From Apis mellifera (Eukaryota > Arthropoda > Insecta > Hymenoptera > Apidae), in contig NC_037643.1 of NCBI RefSeq assembly GCF_003254395.2, positions 3,101,651 through 3,165,650 on the forward strand: a stretch of DNA of 64,000 nucleotides. The letters run 5' to 3'. Position numbers and translations under genes: made by a program. Each line of letters opens with the position of its first letter. The first letter of the stretch is position 1. The notes beneath the pieces were generated by a model. The model was given only the letters and a program-made list of their open reading frames with translations, was not told where the DNA came from and searched no databases. Shown piece after piece: positions 1 through 11,500 of the stretch.

Positions 1-1740
1 TATAACTTCTTTAATTCATGTATGCATACATGTATTCATTATTATTTGTTATATTTATTTGTTATTCTTATTCTTTCATTTTATTTATTGATTTATTCGT
101 TAAACAAATATATTTGATTTAGAAATATATTTTTTGGAATTTGTTTATATATATATTATTAGATAATTATATTTATTAGATTTAGATAAACATCTGAAAT
201 AAATGAAGAAATATACAAATAAATAAATAATCCAAAAATTAAATAAATGAAAATATAAATTAAAAAATCAAAAAATAAATATAGAATAAATAAATAGAAA
301 AATAAATGAATAAATAAATAAATGAAAATATAAATGAAGAATAAATCAAAAAAATAAATGAAAATATAAATTGAAAAATAAATCGAGAAATAATATTTTA
401 ATAATAAAAGAATATGTAAATGATTAAATAAATAAAGCAATAAAAATTAATTAAAAAAGAAGACGAATAAAGAAGATATAATATACACGGCAATATTATA
501 AACATTAATATAGAATAAATATATATATTCTTTATAAGAATGAAAATTATTTATTATGTAAAAATTATTTTGAAGGTACAATAATTGAAGGTACAAAGTT
601 ATAAAATCGATCCACTCGCCGACAAAGTTCGATAAGGAATGATCGTTCCGTCGCGACTTGTCTCGTATTTATAGGACGCGAAGATTTACGGAATATATAC
701 GTCCTTTACCGAATGTTCTAAATTCATTTTTTGATATAATAATCAATAATTTGTCAATTTCTATATTTTTTATTGTTAATTTATGCATCTAATAATTTTA
801 CAATATTAAATATAATAATTAATTTATATTTTTACGAACTAAAGTTAAATCTATTGTTTTATGATATTAATTTTTGATTTATAATTGTGTTGAAATTCTT
901 AGTACCATTTCATGTAAAGAATAATTATTATAATAATTTAGAAATTTTTATTATTAATTTGTGAATTTTACATTGTAAAAAATAGTTATAGAACAATTAT
1001 GACTTTCCAATTTCGAAAATTTAGAAATTTTTATTGTTCATTTATAAATTTAATAATACAATTTTTACAATAACAAATATAAAAATTATATTTTTGCAGA
1101 TTAAAATTAAATTATTTTCAATAACTATGTAAATAACAAGTATATAAACATATTCTAAAAGACATTTTACGTAAAAAATAGTAACAAATAATATTAATAT
1201 GATCAATGGAAAATAACTTTGATATGTGTGAATAAAATTTTTAATTTAATTCTTTATAATTATAAAAATTTACAACATGAAAATGAAAAGAAATTCTTGA
1301 TAAAATATAAGAATATAAAAATATAAACATTTACATAATTAAATGATTGTTGAAACAAATTATTAAACTAAGTTTTTTAATTTAATAAATATTATTATTA
1401 TTTAACAATGTCGTAATAATTTATTCCAAAATTTTAATTTTAATTTAATATAAGGTTAGAAATTTTTAAATATAAATATATGAAATAAAAATTAAAAATT
1501 AAAATATAAAAAATAAAATTAAAAGTTAACTAATAAATTAAAAAAAAATTAAATTTATTTAAAAATTGATGAATGTGATGTATTCTATGTGAAAATTTAA
1601 TAGGAAATTATTTCAAGATCAGAATTTTTTTTATTTAAAGTTAACCTTTTAGTTGACGCGAGAATGCAGTTCTTCTCGTAGAATACTTTTACTAATTCAT
1701 ATTGCAAACAATAATTTTTCTTAATTATAATGTACATTAT
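1..1740. other. AT-rich intergenic DNA
   Basis: No gene is recognisable. Apart from 600-715 the stretch is almost pure A/T with ATTT/AAAT-like words, especially at 159-480. The open frames there are runs of Leu/Phe/Ile/Tyr produced by the simple repeat and are not proteins. A GC-richer island at about 600-715 carries several CG dinucleotides and is the only complex sequence in this part. Confidence 0.7.
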
Positions 1741-4700
1741 TCGATTATTTATTCGTTTATACATTGTTAATTTATTGATTTGTCTAATAATTTATATATA
1801 AACTTTTTAATTTTATTCATTTATATATTCACCAAATTGTTTATTTGTTTCTTTTATTTATTTAGACACATATATTTATTCATTCATTTGATTTGTTTCG
1901 TAGCTATTACTTATTTATTTATCTTTTATTATTTTTTATCTGATGATTTATTTATAAACATTTTATTTTATGATGTATACTTTATGTTATTATTACTTAT
2001 TATGCATCAATTTCTTTATTTATTTTCCTTCATTTATTTAGTTTTTCATATATTTGTTCACTTATTTATCTAATGATTTAGTACTATTTTGTTTTGTTTT
2101 ATTTAATTATATACATGTCAATTTATTTACTTACTGTATCATTTATTTAATTATTTATTCATTTGCACCTATTTATTTATTCGTTACAAATATTTATTTA
2201 TAGACTTTTTCGTTTTATTCATATGTATATATCAATTTATTTATTTTATTAATCTTTTAGTTTTTCAGTTTTTAAAATATTAATATATTATAACCATAAT
2301 AAGTATATAATATTTTACAATTAATAAATCTATAAAAAAAAGTAAGTTTCAGTAAAAAGTAAGTACATAAATCATTGAACAAATGATTAAATGGATGATT
2401 AAATAATTAAATAAATAAAATAGTAAATAAATAAATTGATGAATTGAATAAATATATACATAAATAAATAGAACAAAGAAGTTACGAATGAATTAATAGA
2501 GAAATGAATAAATATATAAATAAAATAATTATAAAAATATTTTATGAATTAATATAAAAAATTATTAAGAAAGTATTAATATAAGCAATAATATATATAT
2601 ATATATATATAAGCAAATAAAACAAAAAAGGTTATTAACAAATCATTATTCATCAAATGAATGAATAAATATAATAAAATAAATAAAGTAAATAATAAAA
2701 TAACTCAAAGAATAAATAAATAAATAATTTAATGAATATATAAATAATTGTGAGATTTATAAATAAATCAGAAAAATAAATGAATATATAAATAATATAT
2801 AAATACATAATTATATAAAAAAACTAAATAAATAAATATAAATAACAGAATAAAAATAAATAAATAAGTTAATTAACATGTAAATGAGTAAAACAAAAAA
2901 AAATTAAGAAAAATATAAAAATTTAAATCTAGTAAATTATAAAAATTAAAGAAAAAATGTGTACATAATTTGGTAAGTAAAGGAGTAAATAAATAAATGA
3001 ATAAATAAATTTCCATGTAAATACAAGAATCTACAAGATAAAATAACTAAAGTGATTGAAACTAAAGTGAATTACAAGATAAAATGATTGAAAAAATACA
3101 CGTATGAAAATAAATAAATTAAGAGGTAAGAAAACAAATTTAGAATAAAAATAAGAAAAATAAATAAGTTTTGTAAAAAATCTAGATAAATCACTCATGA
3201 AATGAATGAATAAATATATATACAATTAAATCAAAAAAATAATAAATAAATAAATTTATGGAATATTTTAAATGAACAAGATATAAAAGTCTACAAATAA
3301 TATGTAAGTTATTATCCAATTATATCTAAATCAATAAAGTAATATAAAATAATAAATAAATAAATAAATTTATGAAATATATAAGTGAAGAAAAGTGAAC
3401 AATAAAGCCTCAACAAATTAATCATCATTTAAGTGAATAAATCTATAAATAGTTAAATAAATAGATAAATAATTTGAGATATTATATAAATAAACAAAAC
3501 AAAAAAATTTAGAAACAAGATACTACACAAATGAATTATTAAATATATAAATAATTGAATAAATAAAATTGTAGGGTAGGGCTATAATAATGTTAATTAA
3601 TTAAATAAATAAATAAAGAAATTGAAATATATAATATATTTAAATGAATAAAATAGTACCATTTGTAAAAAGGACAAGAAGTAAAACGTTAAAATAAATA
3701 AAAGAATAAATTATATATATAAATAAATAAATCATATCATTTATAAAGATAAATTCTAAAAATATAAATATATAAATAATTTGATGTATATATAAATGAA
3801 CAAAACAAAAAGTGTACAAATATATCAGTGGATAAATGAATGAATGAATGAAAGAATGAATAAACATTAAATAATTAAGTAAATAAAGGAAAAAATACAA
3901 AAAAATAATATATATGAATCAAAGAAGCTTACAAGAAACTCTATTCATAAAACAATTAGATGTATACATGAGAAAAGAAATGAATGAACAAATAAACAAA
4001 ACAAATCAGTTACTAAACAAATGAATGAATAAATATATGAACAATTAAATAACTAAAAAAGTAAATACATAAATAATTTGATGTACATATAAATGAATAA
4101 AACAAAAAGTGTAAAAATGAGATATAAATAATTAAATAATTAAAATAATAAATATATATATATGATTCTTATTTTTGTTCATTTATGTATGCAACAAATT
4201 TTATATATATTTTTAATACTTATATATAATAGTTTTATGTATATAGTTATTGATGTATTTATTCATTCATTTGATTAACTCATTTCTATAAATTTTATTT
4301 TGTTTACTTATATATTCATCAAATTATTTATATATTTATTCCTTCAGTTATATAATTATTTATATAACTATTATATTATATATAATTATTTATAATTCTT
4401 CTATTGATTTATTTGTAAATTTTTTGATCACTTATGTACACATTATATAAATTTATTTATTCATTCATTTACTTATTTAAATGATTTATATGTTTATTCA
4501 ATTATTTACTTAATGATTAATTTTTAGATCTTTATATTTTGTGCATTTATATATTTCACAAGTTTATTTATTTATTTGCTCATTGCTTCATTTATTCAAT
4601 TTTTTGTACACTTATTTAATGATTTATTTATAAATTTTATTGTTTTATTCATTTATATATTTTTTGAGATTTATACATGTATCCAATTATTTATTTATTT

Positions 4701-5880
4701 ATCATTTATTTATTCAGTTTTTCATATATTTATTCATTCTTTTATTAAGATTAATTTGTATATTGATTTACTTACAAATTTGTCCATTTGTTTTGTTCAT
4801 TTATGTCTGTATCAATTGATGTATATATTTTTTACATTAATTTAATAATTTATATTTATTTGACTTTAAACTTAAAAACTTTTTTTCTATGCTTCTTTAT
4901 TTTGTTCAGTTATATGTACATCAACATATTTATATGAATTTTTTTATTTATTTAATTATTTATTCATTTCTTTCTTCATTCATGATTTATATTTAGACTT
5001 TTATGTAGATTTATTATTATTAATTAAAATATATTGATATGTAAATAACTAAATAAATGGAACAGAGAACAAATAATTTGGTTTATACAAAAATGAAACT
5101 AATAAATCTAAGAAGTCTATAAATATTAGCAAATGAATGAATGAATGTATATATATAACTAAATCAATAAAGTAATAAATAAATAAATTAATAACTTTAT
5201 GAAATATGTAAATGAACAAAAGTCTATATTATAAAGTATACAAATAAATAATTATCTAATTAAATGAATAAATTTATAAGTAATGTATCTTAATAATCTT
5301 AAATAAATAAATAATTTGAGATACATCATAAGTGAACAAAACAAAAAAATTTAGAAGCAAGATATTACAAATGAATGAATGAATAAATATGTAAGTAATT
5401 GAATAAATAAAGATGTAGAGTAAGGATATAATAATGTTAATTAAATAAACAAATTGAAAATATAATATATGATATATTTAAATGACTAAACTTTGTTAGG
5501 AAAATTGTTAAAGAATGTTATTGAAAAAGACAACAATAAATAAATATATAAATATATAATATATATAAATATAAATATATAAATAAATCAAAAATATAAT
5601 AAATTATTATTTATTTGTATTTTTTTATATAAAATTATATAAAAAAATACAAATAAATAAATAATTTCATGTAGAAAAATCTATAAATAAATCATTGGAC
5701 AAATATATCGATAATAATCGATAAATCGATTAATAAATAAATTATATATTGAAAAATGTATAAATAAGAAAAATATAAATAATTAAAATAAATTGAATAA
5801 TAGAAATAAATTAATAATATATTTTTTTTAATACTATTAATTAAAATAATTAAAATATATTGTGTAATATATTAATTATT
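1740..5880. repeat. Degenerate ATTT/AAAT array, left flank
   Basis: The stretch is built from degenerate words such as TTTATTTATTCATT and its complement, with recurring longer phrases of roughly 110-150 bp. Polarity switches: 1740-2270 is T-rich on the plus strand, 2330-4140 A-rich, 4160-5000 T-rich and 5030-5870 A-rich. The part from about 4140 aligns with the spacer arrays of the 9.1 kb units (shared phrase TTCATTTATGTATGCA and its flanks), so it is the spacer preceding unit 1. Open frames here are low-complexity artefacts. Confidence 0.75.
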
Positions 5881-5887
5881 CCATACG

Positions 5888-5976
5888 ATTTCGATTATCG
5901 AAATAATCAAAATGTCGACTTTCGGCATCAGCCAATGAGAGAGCTTCTTGGTGAATTTTGGCGCGCAGTGTCAGTC
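5888..5976 (+). promoter_or_regulatory. Unit 1 promoter-like block
   Basis: In order it holds a palindrome with arms at 5888-5898 and 5903-5913 (one mismatch here, perfect in other units), a CCAAT box at 5932-5936, an E2F-like TTTTGGCGCGC at 5956-5966 and an arthropod initiator TCAGTC at 5971-5976. Spacing from CCAAT to the initiator is about 40 bp. The block survives in the otherwise diverged 5' part of unit 1, which suggests it is functional. That it works as a promoter is inferred. Confidence 0.55.
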
Positions 5977-6030
5977 TTTTGTGGAAAGTGAACAAGGGAG
6001 GACGTGCCATCGCTGCCGGCTTGGAAAAAT

Positions 6031-6985
6031 TTACTGCGCAGTAAGTAATTTTGATCGAATTTTGCTACCGAATTTATAAATTATTGCTATTTTCGTTTAT
6101 TTAATTATTCTCTTATTATTTTAAGTGTCGAAATTAATTGATATTTTGAGTTTTTTCGTATTTTCGATCATTGAATAGATAGGAAAATTCTACTGCGCAA
6201 TAAGTAATTTTGATCGAATTTCGCTATCTAATTTATAAATTATTGCTATTTTCGTTTATTTAATTATCCTCTTATTATTTTAAGTGTCGAAATTAATTGA
6301 TATTTTGAGTTTTTTCGTATTTTCGATGATTGAATAGATAGGAAAATTCTACTGCGCAATAAGTAATTTTGATCGAATTTCGCTATCGAATTTATAAATT
6401 ATTGCTATTTTCGTTTATTTAATTATCCTCTTATTATTTTAAATGTCGAAATTAATTGATATTTTGAGATTTTTTCGTATTTTCGATCATTGAATAGATA
6501 GGAAAATTCTACTGCGCAATAAGTAATTTTGATCGAATTTCGCTATCTAATTTATAAATTATTGCTATTTTCGTTTATTTAATTATCCTCTTATTATTTT
6601 AAGTGTCGAAATTAATTGATATTTTGAGTTTTTTCGTATTTTCGATCATTGAATAGATAGGAAAATTCTACTGCGCAATAAGTAATTTTGATCGAATTTC
6701 GCTATCGAATTTATAAATTATTGCTATTTTCGTTTATTTAATTATCCTCTTATTATTTTAAATGTCGAAATTAATTGATATTTTGAGTTTTTCTCGTATT
6801 TTAGATCATTGAATAGATAGGAAATTCTACTGCGCAATAAGTAATTTTGATCGAATTTTGCTATCTAATTTATAAATTATTGCTATTTTCGTTTACTTAA
6901 TTATCCTCTTATTATTTTATGTGTCGAAATTAATTGATATTTTGAGTTTTTTTCGTATTTTCGATCATTGAATATCGATATATTA
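6031..6985 (+). repeat. 159-bp tandem repeat in intron 1 of unit 1
   Basis: Six copies, marked by TACTGCGCA at about 6032, 6191, 6350, 6510, 6669 and 6828, give a period of 159-160 bp. Copies alternate between two variants (GCTATCTAA with AAGTGTCG, and GCTATCGAA with AAATGTCG), so the real period is a dimer of about 318 bp. The first copy has an intact donor (GCGCAGTAAGT); the others read GCGCAATAAGT and have lost the GT. Units 2-4 have only two copies each (about 15627-15930, 24756-25060 and 33855-34160). Confidence 0.85.
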
Positions 6986-7408
6986 TATATACTATATATT
7001 AGGTCGGTGATAATATTTCGGTTTCTAAATGCGTCTCTTTGTAATATTTGTGTACTTTTTTCTGCCTTTGTTGTCGTCGAAGGTGATTAGATGTTTTCAT
7101 AACATAGCTTTTCTAAGAATTTTTCTAAGAAATACGTGTTCACATTTTTTTCCCGCTCGATTTGTTTCGACAGGCTTCGACAAGTTTCGACAGGTTTCGA
7201 CAAGCGACGCGCGCATCTCCCCCCTCCCCCCACCTACCTTTAAGATAAATTAGTCGTCTTTGTCTATTCGTTTATTTTTACAGTGCTAATTAATTCACAT
7301 TGTGCCTTTTCAAGATGAAATTTGTGTTTGATTATTGCTTTATTTGTGACCGATTAATTTTATAATTTTTTTGTGTATATTTGAAAATATTCGTTTTCTT
7401 TTATACAG

Positions 7409-7519
7409 ATTATTACCCGTATCGGACCTGTATGTTGGTCGAGAAAAAGGCGGGAAAAATTCCAACATGGACGCCATTATATTTTCTCAAAGGAAAGCTT
7501 GATTTTCTGCCCGTGTACT
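7409..7519 (+). other. Conserved 111-nt exon-like block
   Basis: The block is preceded by a pyrimidine-rich tract and CAG and followed by GTATGT. Counterparts lie at 16542-16652, 25670-25779 (one base short) and 34769-34879. Unit 1 is diverged from the other units here, yet this block and about 70 bp beyond stay about 95% alike while the preceding intron (about 7205-7350 against 16160-16480) is largely unalignable. Two frames stay open through the block. Differences between units include both silent and amino-acid-changing sites in either frame, so coding is not demonstrated. It is best read as an exon of a non-coding RNA. Confidence 0.4.
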
Positions 7520-7849
7520 GTATGTATTTATGTATTTACTTTGTATTTATTCGATCGTCATTATATGATATATTTTATCATTACGTAAAGGTATATTTTA
7601 TATATATATAATTTACATATATTCTATATGTGTAATGAACATTCACCATAATTATTTATAATCTTGCATTAACGATATATATTCTAAATCCTTTAATTCA
7701 TACAAAATTGATAATAATCGATTCGTAGTTTTTAATAAAAGCGGTAATTTTTTCTGAAACAAATGTTCGATAGAAAGAGGAAAAAATATTTTGCTTTTTT
7801 TTACGTAGATCCCCCCTCCCCCCATTAATAATATATCTTTATTTCCAGA

Positions 7850-8555
7850 AAATTTTTGTGATCGCGCGCAATGCGATCGGTAAATTCAGTGTTTGCTTCG
7901 TAACAGTTTTTTAATATTTAGAGCACACAATAGCTCTACTTAAATTACTAAATAATTATTCGCGAAACTAGAATCAGTGTTTATTCGCCGTTTCTATTTG
8001 AAATCGACGCGTCAGTAGCTTTTTATTTTTATTTTTTTTATTTTTTTGAATATTCGTTTTCGGTACAGGGTAGAGTCAGTGTTCCTGGAGGAATCGGGCG
8101 ATCATCCATCACGCGAAGAGGTAATTATTTATTTATATTAAAATTTGAAAATTAATAGACATTTTTTTTTAATATTTTTACTTGAATATTTTTATATCAT
8201 TTAAATACTCGTAATTATACGTAATATTTTATATTTTGTTTAAGATGCCAGAGGGTCTTCATTTCTCGGACTTCAGTTTTAAACGATATTTGTGATCGCG
8301 CGCAATGCGATCGATAGATTCAGTGTTTGTTTCGTAATAGTCTTTTAATATTTAGAGCACACAATAGCTCTAATTAAATTACTATAATTATTCGCGAAAC
8401 TAGAGTCAGTGTTTGTTCGCCGTTTCTATTTGAAATCGACGCGTTAGTAGTTTTTTATTTTTATTTTTTTATTTTATTGAATATTCGTTTTCGGTACAGG
8501 GTAGAGTCAGTGCTTCTTGAGGAATCGGGCGGTCATCCATCACGCGAAGAGGTAA
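7850..8555 (+). repeat. Internal 435-bp duplication carrying two alternative 52-nt exon-like blocks
   Basis: Two neighbouring segments (about 7850-8120 and 8284-8555) repeat with an offset of 434 bp. Each contains a hairpin GATCGC...GCGATC (7860-7878; 8294-8312), a hairpin TAGAGC...GCTCTA, and a 52-nt block bounded by TACAG and GTAATT (8069-8120 and 8500-8551). Both 52-nt blocks keep one common open frame with three base differences (Phe/Leu, Asp/Gly and one silent change). At 52 nt they cannot both be included in one frame, so if spliced they would behave as alternatives. Counterparts are at 17204 and 17636, 26327 and 26757, and 35431 and 35863. Confidence 0.5.
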
Positions 8556-8636
8556 TTGTTTTTATATATTTTTTAATTGCTTCAACTTTTTCAAATAATC
8601 AGAATTTTAATGGTATTGTTTCATGTTTGGTTACAG

Positions 8637-8710
8637 TTTTCCCTTCCTCGTGATGACTACTTGACGATGACATCTTGGACCACGACAATGCAGATTCTTC
8701 GCATCTATTG
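8637..8710 (+). other. 74-nt exon-like block
   Basis: It is bounded by GGTTACAG and GTGAGT, both strong splice signals. The frame left by the 52-nt blocks stays open across all 74 nt. A following acceptor (ATCAG, ending 8895) would continue that frame to a TAA at 8954-8956 that overlaps AATAAA at 8956-8961. This could be the 3' end of a tiny coding gene, but no upstream exon that reaches this frame from an ATG was found. Counterparts are at 17773-17846, 26893-26966 and 36000-36073. Coding status is unresolved. Confidence 0.35.
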
Positions 8711-9161
8711 GTGAGTCGCATGCATTTATGTTCCTCCGGTCATTCAATCATGTCGTAGGACGAAAGGTCCGTATCGACACGGATGACTGGTTGTATACGT
8801 AGAATTTTGCACGAGCACAGTGACCACGGGTATTTATTATATATTATATACTCGTGAATAGTAACATTTTTCTTGTATTTTATTTATTAGATCAGGATAG
8901 ATCTTCTTGCACGTCGCGTTTTTGAAAAGATAATTATATTTTATATTATATATTAAATAAAAGAATAATTATTAATATATAGAATGATATGAATAATTAG
9001 TTTGATTGATCTATGATTGAAAATATTTTCTCTATGATTATTTGTAAAATGAATGAATATATTTATGAATATTATTACAAATATTATTTATGGATAAAAA
9101 TTAAGGATAAAATTAATTCAAATAAGTGAGAAATAAAATGAAATGAATTGAAAATTGTGGA

Positions 9162-9184
9162 GAAGTCGGATATCCTCCGACTTC
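9162..9184 (+). other. Perfect 9-bp hairpin
   Basis: The arms GAAGTCGGA and TCCGACTTC flank the 5-nt loop TATCC, and AATAAA follows about 10 nt later. Identical copies lie at 18298-18320, 27415-27437 and 36525-36547. It may be an RNA hairpin close to a 3' processing site; function is unknown. Confidence 0.6.
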
Positions 9185-9819
9185 GTTACAATAAAAATAT
9201 CAATTATTATACAATACAATTGATAGTGGATATTATCGTTATGGTATGGTTATCGGTATGTTAATAAACAATTTATATTTTATTTTCGATTTCATCGTAA
9301 TATTTAATTATAATGATTTTTGTTATAAACTTAAGTATGATTTTAAATGTAAAAATATTTATTTTTTCCGTAAAAAAACATATGTGAAACATTATGTGCA
9401 AGAAGATACTTCGCGACAGGTAGATTTCTGAATCGAAACAAGAAATTTTTTGCAATAGATTTACGTTTTCGAAACCATGTTTTGATAAAGAGATCACCTG
9501 AGGTTATTTTCATTGAAATTCTTTTTAGAGTCAATTATTTTCTATTATTTCTTAATTGTCATATAATAATAAATTAATATAATTAAATTTAATATAATAA
9601 ATTCAATAATATATCAAAAATAAATTTCTTATTTGTTATTTCAATATTTTTGCTTTTTAAAATTAATAAGAATTCATAATGTTTACAAAGAGAATTTATT
9701 AAAGTTTGAAATAAAATGAGCGAATCTAAAATGAGAAAACATTAGTCCGTTAGATATATTAATGATTTTTTTTAGCTCAGGATTTTCAGATTTAATCCTT
9801 TCCGTGTTCTTTGCCAGGA

Positions 9820-9854
9820 TCTCACTCACGTGCCCAGGTGTTACTTGGGTGAGA
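9820..9854 (+). other. Stem-loop just after a splice acceptor
   Basis: The arms TCTCACTCA (9820-9828) and TGGGTGAGA (9846-9854) pair over nine positions with one G.T wobble. They begin two bases after a strong acceptor (TTCTTTGCCAG). The same structure occurs in every unit. Confidence 0.5.
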
Positions 9855-10050
9855 GAGAGGCGAAGGGCATGATGATTTTAGTTCATAAGCTAATAAAAAT
9901 TTTTTAGCGATTGACGATGCGTTAGTGTATCGTGCACGACGTATTTTCCACATTTTGTGTGTGTGGTTAGGCTGTGGAATTGCGTCGTTTAATTTGTTAT
10001 TCTATATAACTCGAAATATTTAATATAATTATGATTAATCTCGTTACAAT

Positions 10051-10077
10051 TTGTTGACAACAATAACTTGTCAACAA
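10051..10077 (+). other. Perfect 10-bp hairpin
   Basis: The arms TTGTTGACAA and TTGTCAACAA are separated by 7 nt. Identical copies lie at 19187-19213, 28298-28324 and 37414-37440. Confidence 0.6.
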
Positions 10078-10272
10078 TATTAGATTTTTTTACTTTGAAA
10101 TATAACAAATTTGATGATCGTAAGAGATATATTGTTTTGTTAATAAATATTAATAATTAAAATTGAGATATACACATATTATCATGACATTGTACGCAAT
10201 GATCGCTAGCCATCGTCAATCGATTTCAGGAAAATGGTACGTAAAGTTAGAGTGTGCAAGTAGTATGCCAAG

Positions 10273-10329
10273 CTCGGGTGTCGGAGGCGTCCCGGGACGT
10301 TTTCCCTAGTGTAGGATTTTGCGCCCGAG
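10273..10329 (+). other. GC-rich stem-loop
   Basis: CTCGGG (10273-10278) pairs with CCCGAG (10324-10329), extended by G.T/G-C pairs to nine positions. The loop contains the perfect palindrome GTCCCGGGAC (10289-10298). GC content is far above the surroundings, and the structure is identical in all units. Confidence 0.5.
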
Positions 10330-11096
10330 TATTATGTGTGAGAATCGTTGAATGAATGTGTTGGTATGCCTGTTTTGCTATTTTTTAAATATAGGGCTAG
10401 GTAGGATAGGTAGTATACTTTCTGGTGTGTATGTTAATTATAAGTAGGTAGGGCCGGGCAGGTTGTCACAGTCTCTGATCGGGTAGGCGCGCTTTTCGCG
10501 TGACAATCTGTTTCAGGAAATAAATAAAATTTGAAGAATCGAGAGTGAAACCGGTTGAAACGAGCGGAGCATGCCACTCGTTTTTGGCTTTGCTCATGCG
10601 ATTTTTCGAATTTCCGCGGTCGTGGTTCGCGAAAGATTTCGAAACGAACGTTGAGCTCGAGATTCTGCACGCGCACGATGGACGATCATTAAGATCGTTA
10701 ATCGTTCATGTGCACTCAGTTTCCGCGATTTAGACTTTTTTTTTTCTTTTTTTTCTTTGATTTACGATTAGTGAGTCTCGAGCCTAGATTTAAGTTTCAG
10801 CGGGCATTGCGCCCGAAGGAGGAAGACCGAAGAGGCCTCGACAAACTGTCACGAAGAGGGGCTGCAACGAATGGTTTCTCATTTTTTGGTTCTTGTTTGG
10901 ATCCAAAGAATGGGAAGTCATTGTTACTATTTTGTCACTGCGCTCGTTTAGTAATATGTAGTATTTGTTGTTGTGTCGTCTGGCCGTTTGCATGCCGGCC
11001 CATCATCCAGATCCAGTCATCATGGGCATCGCGTTTTTTATTAGTGTTGCGATTGATTAATAACGGGTTGAATTAGAGTCCTTTGTTACATATGTT

Positions 11097-11426
11097 GCGT
11101 TTGCATTAGTGTTGCGTTAAAATAAGAATCGCGTTTGCATTAGTGTTGCGTTAAGATGAGAATCGCGTTTGCATTAGTGTTGCGTTAAGATGAGAATCGC
11201 GTTTGCATTAGTGTTGCGTTAAGATGAGAATCGCGTTTGCATTAGTGTTGCGTTAAGATGAGAATCGCGTTTGCATTAGTGTTGCGTTAAAATGAGAATC
11301 GCGTTTGCATTAGTGTTGCGTTAAGATGAGAATCGCGTTTGCATTAGTGTTGCGTTAAAATGAGAATCGCGTTTTACATTAGTGTTGCGTTAAAATAAGA
11401 TTCGCGTTTGTTCAAGTAGTGTTGCG
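11097..11426 (+). repeat. 34-bp minisatellite, unit 1
   Basis: About nine copies of a 34-bp repeat beginning GCGTTTGCATTAGTGTTGCG and continuing TTAAGATGAGAATC run head to tail with no spacers; the last copies are degenerate. The core ATTAGTGTTGCG also occurs singly at about 11040, 11578 and 11803 in the same direction. Confidence 0.9.
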
Positions 11427-11500
11427 AATATTGAATGCCCAAATTTCTTTCACTGGAATTGTGGAAGAACTCAACGTTCCTGTTCCTGAATCATCTTAAG

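Noticed and set aside
1780..4845. Open frames rich in Leu, Phe, Ile and Tyr that resemble membrane proteins
   Set aside because: They are translations of degenerate ATTT repeats, with no conserved motif and reverse-strand equivalents in the A-rich halves.
9246..9534. Three overlapping 61-74-codon frames on both strands in each unit
   Set aside because: Low-complexity AT-rich sequence; the frames are disrupted in unit 3, most likely by homopolymer errors. No coding signal.
10434..10676. 80-codon minus-strand frame and the overlapping 62-codon plus-strand frame in each unit
   Set aside because: They are open frames in a GC-richer, hairpin-forming segment with no domain, start context or splice support.
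10708..11076. 122-codon open frame repeated identically in all four units (also 19844, 28955, 38071)
   Set aside because: Its identity between units only reflects the recent duplication. It starts with a poly-Phe run from a poly-T tract, lacks any known domain, and overlaps open frames on the other strand.
11097..11426. CRISPR-like regular repeat
   Set aside because: The 34-bp repeats abut directly with no variable spacers, and the setting is eukaryotic. It is a minisatellite.
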